A stretch of DNA of 64,000 bases from Arthrobacter sp. ok362 (GTDB lineage: Bacteria > Actinomycetota > Actinomycetes > Actinomycetales > Micrococcaceae), in NCBI RefSeq assembly GCF_900102785.1, contig NZ_FNGC01000009.1, positions 62,001-126,000 of the forward strand, in the 5' to 3' direction. Each line of letters begins with the position of its first letter. The stretch's first letter is position 1. This document shows positions 49,127 to 57,716 of the stretch, one piece after another. A program made the position numbers and the translations under genes. The notes under the pieces are model-generated. The model searched no databases. It was not told the DNA's origin and was given only the letters and a program-made list of their open reading frames with translations.

Positions 49127-50431
49127 CTAATCCTGCACGGCTCTGTACGGGAGCGTCTTTTCCATTAGCCCTACGCGCTCCAGATGTTTCAAAAAGGCAT
49201 TGATCTTTCGGATGAGATCGTCTGCACCCGCATCTGGGTTCCAAGACTTTACCCAGACTTTTTCGGTGGATGCATCGAGCTTCCTCGACTCGCTCAAGGA
49301 GGGCGACCACGTAGGGGATATTGCTAGGACAGGACGTCCTTGCCGAGTCAGTTCTGCCACGCGCTTCAGTGCCCTGTCCTTATCCCAGGGCAGCGCGACG
49401 ATGGTGTATCTGCCGCGGCCGCGTTTAATGGTGATCCCGTCAGCGTTACCGTCAGGGTGATTCATCTGTAGGGCAGCGCTTATACCCGCCCTTGTCAGTT
49501 CTGTCGCGATCTGGTGTCGAAGGACAAAGACCTCAGCCTCTGGCGAGCTGCTTGCCTTACCTTGAGTGCTCTCCACATACTCATGCAATGCCTCAAACGC
49601 GCGCTGTGAAGCCCAGCCATTTTTCGCCGCACGGATAGCCCCAGCGTCAAAGGAAGTGTTTGACGACTTAGCAGCACGGTCCGGAACACTCACCGGTGCG
49701 TCCGCTTGCACCCCACCCGGCTGGTCACCCGGCTCCTCCACCGAAACGTCCGCTTGCACCCCACCCGGCTGGTCACCCGGCTCCTCCACCGAAACGTCCG
49801 CTTGCACCCCACCCGGCTGGTCACCCGGCTCCTCCACCGAAACGTCCGCTTGCACCCCACCCGGCTGGTCACCCGGCTCCTCCACCGAAACGTCCGTGAG
49901 CTGATCTTCAGCCCCGCCACTTTCTAGCGCCAAATTTTCTTTCCGCACAACGAGCGACATGAAGTTTGCACATGCCTTCTCTTGAAGGTGGGTGATCGCC
50001 TCACTCTGCAGCTGATTCAGTAGAGTCCGTGCGAACTCCTCCGAGACGGCGTTGCCGTTGTTCTCAGTTTTTGATGGGAATGCTCGTTCTGTTATCCACT
50101 CGTATCTCTCCCACCAGTTAGCTTCCCGGTCCTTTGCCTTCGTGTGCCGCAGTTGCGCGAGTAGAACAAGGGCTGTGACGGCCGCTGCCATGAACGCCGC
50201 AATTCCACCTACCGCTGGGCTGACAAAAAGCTTTCCGAGATACGACTGCACCCTCTGCTCTGTCTGCTGAACAATGAAGGCTTTAACGGTTTGGTCGCCG
50301 ATGTTTGCCAGGATTGCCATGACGACAATGAGAGCAGCACCGGCGGCGACGCTTATGAGAACGGTTTTCCACTCGTTGACCAAGGTCTGACCAAGGTCTC
50401 TAAACGTTCGGGGACGCGCATCTGCAGTCAT
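49127..50431 (-). CDS. Two-TM membrane protein with 4 x 16-residue repeat linker
   Basis: 434 residues; AAGG before ATG 50431. Two membrane spans (about 23-44 and 68-92) anchor it, then a soluble helical part. Residues 180-243 are four identical copies of DVSVEEPGDQPGGVQA, an acidic proline/glycine linker. The C-terminal domain (about 255-434) contains EVFVLRHQIATELTRAGIS, ADGITIKRGRGRYTIVALPW and PVLAISPTW, with an alpha/beta pattern I do not recognise; a nuclease-like or nucleotide-sensing fold is possible. A membrane-anchored effector domain on a flexible stalk would suit a defence role, but no partner gene is evident. Confidence 0.65.
   Translation of the reverse strand: MTADARPRTFRDLGQTLVNEWKTVLISVAAGAALIVVMAILANIGDQTVKAFIVQQTEQRVQSYLGKLFVSPAVGGIAAFMAAAVTALVLLAQLRHTKAKDREANWWERYEWITERAFPSKTENNGNAVSEEFARTLLNQLQSEAITHLQEKACANFMSLVVRKENLALESGGAEDQLTDVSVEEPGDQPGGVQADVSVEEPGDQPGGVQADVSVEEPGDQPGGVQADVSVEEPGDQPGGVQADAPVSVPDRAAKSSNTSFDAGAIRAAKNGWASQRAFEALHEYVESTQGKASSSPEAEVFVLRHQIATELTRAGISAALQMNHPDGNADGITIKRGRGRYTIVALPWDKDRALKRVAELTRQGRPVLAISPTWSPSLSESRKLDASTEKVWVKSWNPDAGADDLIRKINAFLKHLERVGLMEKTLPYRAVQD
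49701..49892. repeat. Perfect tandem repeat, 4 copies of 48 bp (in frame)
   Basis: Copies start at 49701, 49749, 49797 and 49845, each beginning TCCGCTTGCACCCCACCCGG. The four copies look identical, and 48 bp is a multiple of three, so gain or loss of copies keeps the reading frame of the membrane protein on the minus strand. Identity of the copies implies recent expansion or ongoing homogenisation. Confidence 0.97.
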
Positions 50432-50577
50432 ACTGGCCTTGGTTCCATACCTCTGTGTGGGTCCACTTCCGCAGAGCGCCGCTTATATCGGTTTGATACT
50501 ACCTTTATGTTCTTTCGGTATTACTGATCCGAGGCCTGGGTTGGCATCCCTCACGTCCCTCCCCAGATGCTTCCAAT

Positions 50578-50880
50578 ATGAAGCTCAGCAAACATTTCCA
50601 TCCCGACCAGCCCCCCACACTCGCAGATGTGTGCAAGAGGCTCAGCATCGAGGCAGGTGACGCGCATACCGCCATGGCCGATGCGACAGCGGCGGCGAAG
50701 GTACTAGCGGCGTACCTGCGCCTCAGTAGCGAAAAGGGGCAGTACGGACATCTTCGCTGCTCCTACGACGCCGGTGGCACCCGCCTGGCGACCCCTCAAT
50801 CTTCCCGAACCGACGTCCAGCGCAGCCAAGCCGCGAAACGGGACGTGATATATCTCCGTCTAGGGCCTCATATTCGCTGA
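50578..50880 (+). pseudogene. C-terminal fragment of a DnaQ/RNase T-type exonuclease
   Basis: The stretch PTLADVCKRLSIEAGDAHTAMADATAAAKVLAAYL has the last exonuclease motif (HxxxxD: H, then D within AMADA) of the DEDDh family. The first two acidic motifs are missing and the tail after about residue 55 is not protein-like, so it is a remnant. The start is arbitrary. Confidence 0.55.
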
Positions 50881-51356
50881 TTCCTTCCTACTCAGAAGCC
50901 GTCAACGGCGGCTGGTTACGTCGAGGCGTCTCTGCTTATCATCAAGGCTGGTTCCGCGACTGACGATTACCAGTTCTCTGGCGATCAACGCGTCTGTCGC
51001 GTGCCAGGCTGAGCTTTAAGACAACCGGCGACGCGTGTCAACAAATACGGCACACCACCCTGACCTGACTTGAGAGCTGGCCCTGCCTGACGCCCGTTTG
51101 GGGTATGCCCTAATCCGACGTCAAAAAAGGTCCGCAACGGCCGTTGGCCACCTTTGATACCGACTTCGGATTCTGACTAGCTACGCTGCATCATCCTGAT
51201 TCGGCGTTCTGGCCGCTCAACCCCAGCGGCCGACATATGCCCCGGGTTGGCTTATCCCGCCGGATGGCCGGGCTGCCGTTCAAGGAAATGCTTTCACCCG
51301 TTCTACGTTCATGCAGGGTTGCGGAGTTGGCCGGTGGTCTAGGGCAGGATGAAGCC
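50881..51356. other. Intergenic, no gene seen
   Basis: About 475 bp. Part of it (51060-51180) is less GC-rich and contains CGTCAAAAAAGG and CCTTTGATACCG-like inverted elements, perhaps an old recombination site. A -10-like CAGGAT at 51345-51350 precedes the next small gene. Confidence 0.3.
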
Positions 51357-51533
51357 ATGACTCCCGAAGAACTTGCCAGACGCTCCGCCGAGGTAGCCGA
51401 ATCTGCTGCCCATGCCGCATGGTGGGCCGCCGCAGGCTCCATCCTTACGGCCCTTCTGACGCTTGGCTTACTTGTGGGCGAAACGGGCAACGAAGTTGGA
51501 GACTCCGGCGATAGCCAATGCCAAGACGGCTAA
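51357..51533 (+). CDS. Small membrane protein
   Basis: 58 residues: a charged amphipathic helix (TPEELARRSAEVAESAAHAA) followed by a membrane span (WWAAAGSILTALLTLGLLVG). It resembles small phage- or plasmid-borne membrane proteins. The 3' part overlaps the tail of the convergent gene. CAGGAT six bases before the ATG suggests a short-leader promoter. Low confidence in function. Confidence 0.4.
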   Translation: MTPEELARRSAEVAESAAHAAWWAAAGSILTALLTLGLLVGETGNEVGDSGDSQCQDG

Positions 51534-51818
51534 CGCGATGAGGGGTTTCTTGAGTTTCGCTCCGAGCGGGACGAGCTCTACCGTGGCCACGCCATCGACC
51601 CACGGGCCCACCCGGCGGAAGCCGGCGTTCCGGATGTGGTTGTCGGCAGCCTTCTCGGTGTCCTCGGTCTGCTTCGTGTAGACGATCTTGCCCGCGGCGT
51701 CCGTGATGGTGATGGGCCGGCTGGTGGAAACCGCGGAAGTGACGTTGCTGAAGCCGTGGGCGTCGCGGTCGCCTGGTTCTCCCAGAACGGCCCTCAGCGC
51801 GTGCAGAATATCGGTCAT
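51468..51818 (-). CDS. Tail-anchored small protein of unknown function
   Basis: 116 residues with GGGGGA before ATG 51818. N-terminal soluble part with strands (SRPITITDAAGKIVYTKQTE, KAADNHIRNAGFRRVGPW) and a C-terminal membrane span (LIALAVLALAIAGVSNFVARF). The layout suggests a tail-anchored protein. No family recognised. Confidence 0.6.
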   Translation of the reverse strand: MTDILHALRAVLGEPGDRDAHGFSNVTSAVSTSRPITITDAAGKIVYTKQTEDTEKAADNHIRNAGFRRVGPWVDGVATVELVPLGAKLKKPLIALAVLALAIAGVSNFVARFAHK

Positions 51819-51976
51819 GGTGAATCCCCCAAGTCAGTGCCGCCCCAGCGGCGACTTCGCCTGTATCCTAACCGCTCGGGAGAAAGGCGGCGCCGGCAGC
51901 CCCGGAGTAGGCGGCCGACGAGGGCCGCATACGACGCTGCGTGTCGTGGGGCGGAGGCGCCGGGGTCACTCGATCA

Positions 51977-52408
51977 CTACGCGTTCAACCGCGGCTGATT
52001 CTTCCGGAAATTCTCTATGTCTCCCCAGGGAATCCGGACTCTGGATGTCCGGCCGGACTCCGCCCTGTACGCGTTGGGGAACACGCCCGCCGCAACCAAC
52101 GCCGCAACGGTGGACGTGTGCAGGGACAGGGCGGCGGCCACTTCGCGAGCTGTGGCATCGTCAGCACTCGGGCGGGTTCTTGCGAGGCAGGCCTCGACGT
52201 CAGCCCACGGGATAGCGATCGGCGATCCCCTGCCCCGCATGACGGCACGGGGGAACGCTCTTGAGCGCGCCAGCGCCCGGACAGTCTCCGGATGCAGGTT
52301 GAGGGCAGCCGCCACTTGCTTCACGGTGGCGTACGGGGGATGTGGAGAGAGCCACGCTACTCGGCCGCCCGCGGCTGCAGCTGGCGGTAGTCCTCCACGT
52401 CCGCCCAC
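51977..52408 (-). CDS. Tandem HTH_17/excisionase-like DNA-binding protein
   Basis: Up to 143 residues (start uncertain: GTG 52408 lies within the upstream gene; later GTG codons are possible). Two similar HTH modules: KQVAAALNLHPETVRALARS ... IAIPWADVEACL, and REVAAALSLHTSTVAALVAA ... VRIPWGDIENFR. The same module occurs once more in the next gene, so three units lie in a row. Such modules read DNA in excisionases and small regulators; the role here is unknown. Confidence 0.6.
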   Translation of the reverse strand: MGGRGGLPPAAAAGGRVAWLSPHPPYATVKQVAAALNLHPETVRALARSRAFPRAVMRGRGSPIAIPWADVEACLARTRPSADDATAREVAAALSLHTSTVAALVAAGVFPNAYRAESGRTSRVRIPWGDIENFRKNQPRLNA

Positions 52409-52572
52409 GGGATGCGGATCCGCGCCGACGGCCCGCCTGTACCTGTCTTGTAGGCGTTCGGGAAGGCACCAGACCGTGCCAGGATCCGGACCGTCTCGGG
52501 GTGGAGAGAAAGGGTGTCCGCGGCGGCCAGGGCGGTCATGTCCGGTTCACGTCCGCTGGGTGGGTTGCTCAT
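52357..52572 (-). CDS. Single HTH_17-like DNA-binding protein
   Basis: 71 residues from ATG 52572 (the frame is open to 52665). One module: AADTLSLHPETVRILARSGAFPNAYK ... IRIPWADVEDYRQLQP. It is clearly related to the two modules of the following gene, which it overlaps by about 50 bp. Likely a small transcriptional regulator or recombination directionality factor. Confidence 0.6.
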   Translation of the reverse strand: MSNPPSGREPDMTALAAADTLSLHPETVRILARSGAFPNAYKTGTGGPSARIRIPWADVEDYRQLQPRAAE

Positions 52573-52691
52573 GCGCCCGAACTTACCCGGGTCTACGTCC
52601 CCGGCACGGTGTTCCGCGGTCCGCTCGGCGAGGCTCCCCAATGTTCCGCCGGGCTCCTCACCCAATCTTCAGCAGACATGGCGAGAGTGGG

Positions 52692-52835
52692 TCAGCGAAG
52701 CCGCCGAGCCTCGGGGGCAAGGAATTCGTAGTCCGGTTCCGTCTCCTCGAATTCGGAGCGGCGGATCACTGGTGCCGGCGGCGCCAACATCTCGTCGAGC
52801 ATCCGGCCGACCGCTTCCACATCTATCTTCACCAT
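52692..52835 (-). CDS. Small acidic protein
   Basis: 47 residues starting at ATG 52835: MVKIDVEAVGRMLDEMLAPP then RRSEFEETEPDYEFLAPEAR. Too short for most gene callers. The regular amphipathic start and acidic composition look protein-like. It is divergent from a frameshifted gene 22 bp away. No family recognised. Confidence 0.45.
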   Translation of the reverse strand: MVKIDVEAVGRMLDEMLAPPAPVIRRSEFEETEPDYEFLAPEARRLR

Positions 52836-52857
52836 TCCAGGACCCTAGCTGGAGGCC

Positions 52858-53044
52858 ATGGCAAAGGCGAAGGAGCTACCCAGGCCGGCTGAATTGCTGG
52901 GCGGGCAGCCCTGCACGCCGCCGCCGGCCCGCAAGCCACGCAGGCCCAGGCGCAGCTTCGCGCCAAGCAGTCAGAGTTCAAGCCTGGCGCGAAGACAACG
53001 AACGGAAGAACCTCAGCTACCGGACGTCACTGACCGCTCGCTAG
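52858..53044 (+). pseudogene. Frameshifted small basic protein
   Basis: Three frames in sequence read like one protein: MAKAKELPRPAELLGGQ, then ATQAQAQLRAKQSEF, then AWREDNERKNLSYRTSLTAR followed by a stop at 53042-53044. GGAGG precedes the ATG. Two one-base shifts are needed, so it is a decayed gene or carries sequencing indels. Function unknown. Confidence 0.4.
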
Positions 53045-53310
53045 GACACAATGAGCCGACCGCTTTTTGCCCGGGCCCTGCTTGCCTTGCCGAAGAACCC
53101 CTCAAGTCGTTCGGTCTCGCCAACGAACCGCGTGCCCTGCACCTCGAACCAGGCCGCCGGCGAGAATTCAAAGAGGACCGTCCATGTCGGATCTTCAAAT
53201 TTGAGTAGCAGCAGAACCCCAGAGGCCAGCACCTTATACGCGTACTGATCCGTCTCGTGCTCGTAGACCTCATTGCGGCCGTCGCTGAAACCAACAATCA
53301 CAGATGACAA
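53041..53310 (-). CDS. Hypothetical protein
   Basis: 89 residues from TTG 53310, preceded by GGGGGA; longer starts up to 53433 are possible. The sequence (SSVIVGFSDGRNEVYEHETD, YAYKVLASGVLLLLKFEDPTW, FEFSPAAWFEVQGTRF) has the alternating pattern of a small beta-barrel with conserved tryptophans. No family recognised. Confidence 0.5.
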   Translation of the reverse strand: MSSVIVGFSDGRNEVYEHETDQYAYKVLASGVLLLLKFEDPTWTVLFEFSPAAWFEVQGTRFVGETERLEGFFGKASRARAKSGRLIVS

Positions 53311-53713
53311 ATCGACATCCCCCTTCGTCTGCGCCCGGCACCGTGCCCGGCGTGAGGCAAACACTACCCACCGAATCGACCCTTGGAGGAAACGCCATGA
53401 CGAGAAGACGATTATGAGTCGCTCTCTCATCAACCACTACGACTCCAACAACAGGAAGTGGCTGCCGCCAGCCCCGCCTTTGCGAGCTTAAGGTTGGCCT
53501 TGAGCGGAATGTGTTTGGTCATGTCGATATCCCCCCAAGTCCAGCCGGGGGGTCAGACCAACGCCACGGAACGCAATCGGCCGGGCCTCTCGTCTTCTAC
53601 GCCGGCGGCCTTCTGCCAGTGTCCCCTTCTACCAAGGGAATACCAGAGGCCTGTCTCATAACTTGGCTGATTCTGGCTGATCGAGCCTGAATGGTCATGT
53701 CCATCAGGCAACG
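53311..53713. other. Intergenic at the island/chromosome border, no gene seen
   Basis: About 400 bp with only short, unconvincing frames. No integrase gene or copy of the tRNA-Phe 3' end is visible that would mark an attachment site. Confidence 0.35.
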
Positions 53714-53755
53714 AAAAAACCCCGCAGTCCCGTGTAAACACTGGGAACTACGGGG
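53714..53755 (-). terminator. Rho-independent terminator of the tRNA operon
   Basis: On the minus strand ACCCCGTAGTTCCC and CGGGACTGCGGGGT form a long stem (with two mismatches) followed by a run of six T. It lies 8 bp after the tRNA-Phe 3' end. Confidence 0.9.
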
Positions 53756-53762
53756 TCCTAGC

Positions 53763-53838
53763 TGGTGGCTCCGACCGGCGTCGATCCGGTGACCTTTCGA
53801 TTTTCAGTCGAACGCTCTACCAACTGAGCTACAGAGCC
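53763..53838 (-). tRNA. tRNA-Phe (GAA)
   Basis: 76 nt including an encoded CCA. Acceptor GGCTCTG/CGGAGCC, D-loop AGCTCAGTTGGTAGAGC, anticodon loop ACTGAAAAT with anticodon GAA, and T-loop GGATCGACGCC are all in place. Last gene of the Glu-Asp-Phe cluster. Confidence 0.96.
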
Positions 53839-53886
53839 TAGGTGACATGCCACCTTGACGGCCGAAATTTCTTCCGGCAATCAGAG

Positions 53887-53960
53887 CGACCCTGACGGGA
53901 CTTGAACCCGCGACCTCCGCCGTGACAGGGCGGCGCGCTAACCAACTGCGCTACAGGGCC
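53887..53960 (-). tRNA. tRNA-Asp (GTC)
   Basis: 74 nt without an encoded CCA. Acceptor GGCCCTG pairs with CAGGGTC (one G-U), D-arm GCGCAGTTGGTTAGCGC, anticodon loop CCTGTCACG with anticodon GTC, T-loop GGTTCAAGTCC. Middle gene of the cluster. Confidence 0.95.
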
Positions 53961-54074
53961 TTGCTTGTTTATTGCTTGTACTGCGCATTCTTGCTGCTTG
54001 CGGTATCGCTACCGCAAATTTTCAAGGCCTTTAGCCTACCAGACTTTTCCATCCGGTTTGACCAGTTCCTTGCG

Positions 54075-54147
54075 TACCCCCAACGGGATTCGAACCCGTG
54101 CCGCCGCCGTGAAAGGGCGGTGTCCTAGGCCGCTAGACGATGGGGGC
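54075..54147 (-). tRNA. tRNA-Glu (TTC)
   Basis: 73 nt. Acceptor GCCCCCA/TGGGGGT, D-arm CGTCTAGCGGCCTAGGACA, anticodon loop CCTTTCACG with anticodon TTC, T-loop GGTTCGAATCC. First gene of the cluster, with transcription running Glu to Asp to Phe. Confidence 0.95.
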
Positions 54148-54312
54148 CAGGACGCCATCCGGTTGAACATTTCAGGGCAAAAATTAAGGGCCGAAGCCTG
54201 TCATTTTTGTCCTTCGGGTTCCTCCGAACTGGACTATAAAACTATAAGGGCAGACCCCCGGATTATCCAAAATCGGCCCCGCACGGGTGCAAGGTGGGTG
54301 CAAGATGGACGA

Positions 54313-55332
54313 ATGGATGCCGTTGATGCCCTCAATGAGATTGCGTTCTGGCTGGAACGCGAGCTCGCCCCCACGTTCAAGATTCAGGCGTTCCGAAAGG
54401 CAGCTGGGATTATCGGCGCCTTGGACCCGGACGAGGTCGCAGCGCGGGCCCGCAACGGCAGGCTGAAGAGCATGAAGGGGATCGGGGACAGAACTTTCGA
54501 AGTCATCAGGCAGGCGGTCGACGGCGGCGTACCCGACTACCTTGAGGGCCTGCGGCAACGCGGACAGCAGCCCCTCGCCACCGGCGGCCTCGAACTGCGC
54601 TCCGCCCTCCGAGGGGACCTGCACAGCCACAGCGACTGGTCCGACGGCGGGTCCCCGATCGGACTCATGGCTGACGCCGCCCGGACCCTGGGCCGGGACT
54701 ACCTCGCCCTGACGGACCACTCTCCCAGCCTCAAGATCGCCAACGGCCTGAGCGCCGAACGCCTTCGGGAACAGCTGGCCGTTGTTGCGGATATCAACGG
54801 GAACGGCGAGGACTTCCGCCTCCTGGCCGGGATCGAGGTGGACATCCTGGAGGACGGCACCCTGGACCAGTCCCCGGACATGCTGGAGCAGCTGGACATC
54901 GTGGTGGCGAGCGTACACTCGAAGCTCCGTTCCGACCGGCGCACCATGACCGAGAGAATGCTGGGCGCCATCAACGATCCGCATATGAACGTCCTCGGCC
55001 ACTGCACCGGCCGGCTGTTGCAGGGGTCGAGGGGAACCCGGCCGCAGTCCGAGTTCGACGCCGAACGCGTGTTCGCGGCGTGCGCCGAGAATGATGTGGC
55101 CGTCGAAATCAATTCCCGCCCCGAACGGCAGGATCCGCCGGACGAGCTGATCCGGCTGGCCCTCGAAGCCGGCTGCCTCTTCAGCATCGACAGTGACGCC
55201 CACGCACCGGGCCAGCTGGATTTCCTGCAGTACGGCGCCGAGCGCGCGGCCGCGAACGGCGTGCCCGCCGAGCGAATTGTCACCACCTGGCCGCTGGACC
55301 GGCTGCTGGAGTGGTCCGGACGCGGGAAGTAG
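54313..55332 (+). CDS. PHP-domain phosphoesterase with helix-hairpin-helix N-terminus
   Basis: 339 residues from ATG 54313. The N-terminus resembles the DNA-binding 8-kDa/HhH part of PolX (LERELAPTFKIQAFRKAA, LKSMKGIGDRTFEVI). The PHP domain follows with its metal ligands: GDLHSHSDWSDG, LALTDHS, GIEVDI, VASVHS, GHCTGR and IDSDAHAP. The polymerase core of PolX is absent, which is the normal layout for this actinobacterial family. A phosphoesterase or exonuclease in DNA repair is likely. First protein gene of the chromosomal flank. Confidence 0.85.
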   Translation: MDAVDALNEIAFWLERELAPTFKIQAFRKAAGIIGALDPDEVAARARNGRLKSMKGIGDRTFEVIRQAVDGGVPDYLEGLRQRGQQPLATGGLELRSALRGDLHSHSDWSDGGSPIGLMADAARTLGRDYLALTDHSPSLKIANGLSAERLREQLAVVADINGNGEDFRLLAGIEVDILEDGTLDQSPDMLEQLDIVVASVHSKLRSDRRTMTERMLGAINDPHMNVLGHCTGRLLQGSRGTRPQSEFDAERVFAACAENDVAVEINSRPERQDPPDELIRLALEAGCLFSIDSDAHAPGQLDFLQYGAERAAANGVPAERIVTTWPLDRLLEWSGRGK

Positions 55333-55372
55333 CGGGCCGAGCCCCGGCCCTAGCCCCGGCCGAGCCCCGGCC

Positions 55373-55936
55373 CTAGCCCTCCGCCGACAGCCTAGCCCGG
55401 GACGGTTCCGGACCCTCGGGCCGCCACGGCGTGAGCCTGGGCAGCCAGCGCGGGACGTTGCGGCGGTACTCCTCGTAGGCCGCACCGAACTTCCGGGTCA
55501 GTGTCGGCTCCTCGTACAGCCGGACGAAGGCCACCACCGGGACGGCGCCGATGCCCAGTGCCACAAAGAGCTTCGGCTGGCCCAGCAGGAGTCCCTGCCC
55601 GGCGATGGCCGCGGCAATGGACACGTACATCGGATTCCGCACGTACCGGTAGAGCCCGCCAACCACCAGCTGCTTGGGCGGGGCAAAAGGCGCGGGGGTC
55701 CCGATGCCCTCCACGGCGAAATGCACAAAGGAGTTCGCGATCACCGCCGCCCCCGCGCCGATCAGCAGGGCGCCGGTGATCTGCGCAGGCATCCCGCCGG
55801 GGACCGGAGCCTCCACTTTCCAGCGGGTCAGAAGCCACGGCACCACGCCGGCGGCCGTTGCGGGGGCAGCCGCAAAGACGGCTGTACCGATGGCTGCACG
55901 CTGTCTTTCGCGGGCCGAAACTGGGGATGCGGTCAT
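55373..55936 (-). CDS. Isoprenylcysteine carboxyl methyltransferase-like membrane protein
   Basis: 187 residues from ATG 55936 (a longer start at 55972 is possible). Four to five membrane spans and the C-terminal ICMT/PEMT signature LVVGGLYRYVRNPMYVSI followed by EEPTLTRKFGAAYEEYRRNVPRWLPR. The family methylates small or lipid substrates with SAM at the membrane. It is the most common form annotated as methyltransferase family or NnrU-like; the substrate cannot be told. Confidence 0.85.
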   Translation of the reverse strand: MTASPVSARERQRAAIGTAVFAAAPATAAGVVPWLLTRWKVEAPVPGGMPAQITGALLIGAGAAVIANSFVHFAVEGIGTPAPFAPPKQLVVGGLYRYVRNPMYVSIAAAIAGQGLLLGQPKLFVALGIGAVPVVAFVRLYEEPTLTRKFGAAYEEYRRNVPRWLPRLTPWRPEGPEPSRARLSAEG

Positions 55937-56065
55937 ACCAGCAATCGTTATCCCGCCACGTTCAGCGGACAAGGGCCTACCGGCCCCTGCCCTGAGGGCC
56001 GGCTCTGGATCAGCTTGGTCTTCCCCCGCACCGTGCGCCGGCGGAACGGCAGGCAGTCGCGGCGC

Positions 56066-56671
56066 TCAGGCAAGCAACAGCACGGCAAGGGTGACCATCA
56101 CGACGGCGATTCCGGCGTCGAGCACCCGCCAGGCCGCCCGGCGCCGGAACAGGGACGTCAGGAAACGCGCCCCCGCCCCGAGGGCGGTGAACCAGGCAAT
56201 GCTTCCCAGGCCGGCCCCGGCGGCGAACCACCAGCGGCCGGCTTCGCCCTGGGCGGCGGCGAGGGACCCGAGCAGCAACACCGTGTCCAAATAGACGTGG
56301 GGGTTCAGCCAGGTGAAGGCCAGGCAGGTGCCCAGCACGGCGGCCCGGCCACCGGCCGGTTTGTCGCCGGGATTCTCCAATTGTTCCCCCCGGACGGCGC
56401 GCCAGGCCGCGAGCGCTCCGTAGACGAGGAGGAACGCGGCCCCGACCCACCGGATCACCACGAGGGCAGCCGGCGCCCGGTCCAGGACGACACCGATGCC
56501 CGCGACGCCGAGCAGGATCAGCACGAGGTCCGACACCGCGCAGACTGCCACCACCATGACCACATGGGAGCGCTGGATGCCCTGGCGGAGGACAAAAGCG
56601 TTCTGCGCGCCGATGGCAACGATGAGGGACAGCCCGGCGGAGAGGCCGGAGAAAAGGGGGAGGATCACCAT
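56066..56671 (-). CDS. lysE: LysE/ArgO-type amino acid exporter
   Basis: 201 residues with six membrane spans and the LysE signature near the start (AGLSLIVAIGAQNAFVLRQG) and in the middle (TWLNPHVYLDTVLLLG). Exports basic amino acids (lysine or arginine). Divergent from the LysG/ArgP-type regulator across 65 bp, the standard arrangement in which the regulator senses intracellular lysine/arginine and switches the exporter on. Confidence 0.9.
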   Translation of the reverse strand: MVILPLFSGLSAGLSLIVAIGAQNAFVLRQGIQRSHVVMVVAVCAVSDLVLILLGVAGIGVVLDRAPAALVVIRWVGAAFLLVYGALAAWRAVRGEQLENPGDKPAGGRAAVLGTCLAFTWLNPHVYLDTVLLLGSLAAAQGEAGRWWFAAGAGLGSIAWFTALGAGARFLTSLFRRRAAWRVLDAGIAVVMVTLAVLLLA

Positions 56672-56736
56672 TCCACGGTAGGGGGCCGCCGAAGATGAAG
56701 CCAGTTAAAGTTTCTACCGATACATAAGATGGACTA

Positions 56737-57618
56737 ATGATGGAAATTAGTCCCGAGCAGGCCAGGACGCTGGCCGCGATCGTGGCACACGGCAGCTTCG
56801 ACGCCGCCGCCGCCCACCTGTCCGTGACCCCCTCGGCCATCAGCCAGCGTGTCCGGGCCCTGGAGACCGCCGTCGGCCGGCCGGTCCTGACCCGCGCGCG
56901 GCCGCCCGGGCTTACGGAGCCCGGCGAAGCCGTGGTGCGGTTCGCCCGGCAGTTGGAATTGCTCTCCGCGGACCTGGCCGAGGAACTGCAGCCCGAGCAG
57001 CCCCGCGGGGGAACGCGCCTGACGCTGGTGATCAACAGCGACTCCTTGCACACCTGGGCGTTGGCCGGCCTCGCGGCGGCCAGTGAAAACGTCCAGCTGG
57101 AGATCCTGCGCGAAGACCAGGAGCACTCCTTGGACCTGCTGCGCGCCGGCGCCGCCGCCGCCGCCATCACGGAGACAGCCAAGCCCGTGCCCGGCTGCGC
57201 GTCCAGCAAGCTGGGCATCATGCGCTATTTTCCGGTGTGCGCTCCGGACTTCACCCGCCGCTGGTTTGGGGACGGGGTAAGCGCCGCGACGCTGGCCGCG
57301 GCTCCCGTCGTGGTCTTTGACCGCAAGGACGATTTGCAGGACCGCTGGTTGCGCCGGTTCAGCCGCGCAGCCCTGCAGCCGCCGCGCCACTATGTGCCGG
57401 CGGCCCAGGAGTTTGGCGATGCCATCCGCTGGGGCATGGGCTGGGGCATGATGCCTGAGATCGAAATCGGCGAAGACCTCGACAGTGGCAGGCTCGAGAC
57501 GCTCTCTGCCGGCGCGCACGTGGACGTCGCCCTCTACTGGCAGCAGTGGCGGCGCGGCTCGGCGGCGCTGACCGAAGTCGCGGACGCTGTCCGGACGGCG
57601 GCGCGAGTCCTCCGCTGA
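56737..57618 (+). CDS. lysG: LysR-family regulator LysG/ArgP
   Basis: 293 residues. N-terminal winged HTH of the LysR type (LAAIVAHGSFDAAAAHLSVTPSAISQRVRALE) and the ArgP/LysG-like effector domain (LVINSDSLHTW, WGMGWGMMPEIEI). Divergent from lysE; the 65-bp spacer has ATCGGTAGAAACTTT-type AT-rich sequence where such regulators bind. Activates the exporter when lysine or arginine accumulates (family knowledge). Confidence 0.9.
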   Translation: MMEISPEQARTLAAIVAHGSFDAAAAHLSVTPSAISQRVRALETAVGRPVLTRARPPGLTEPGEAVVRFARQLELLSADLAEELQPEQPRGGTRLTLVINSDSLHTWALAGLAAASENVQLEILREDQEHSLDLLRAGAAAAAITETAKPVPGCASSKLGIMRYFPVCAPDFTRRWFGDGVSAATLAAAPVVVFDRKDDLQDRWLRRFSRAALQPPRHYVPAAQEFGDAIRWGMGWGMMPEIEIGEDLDSGRLETLSAGAHVDVALYWQQWRRGSAALTEVADAVRTAARVLR

Positions 57619-57716
57619 GGCCTTCCGGCATCGTGGCGGCATCTTTGGCGGTAAACCGCGGAGACGTGACCGATTTCCGCCAGTACTGACCGTGCGGGAA
57701 CGGCTAGATTGGCAGC

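Noticed and set aside
49690-49927. Possible CRISPR array at the 48-bp repeats
   Set aside because: The repeats are directly adjacent without spacers and stay in frame within a gene; it is a coding minisatellite.
53763-53838. tRNA-Phe as attachment site of the island
   Set aside because: No integrase gene is near, and no second copy of the tRNA 3' end was found in the window, so this remains unsupported.
54184-55485. 433-residue minus-strand frame over the PHP gene
   Set aside because: Antisense shadow; the plus strand carries all PHP metal motifs.
55193-56698. 501-residue plus-strand frame across methyltransferase and lysE genes
   Set aside because: It spans two well-supported minus-strand genes and is rich in Gly/Pro/Arg with no motif.
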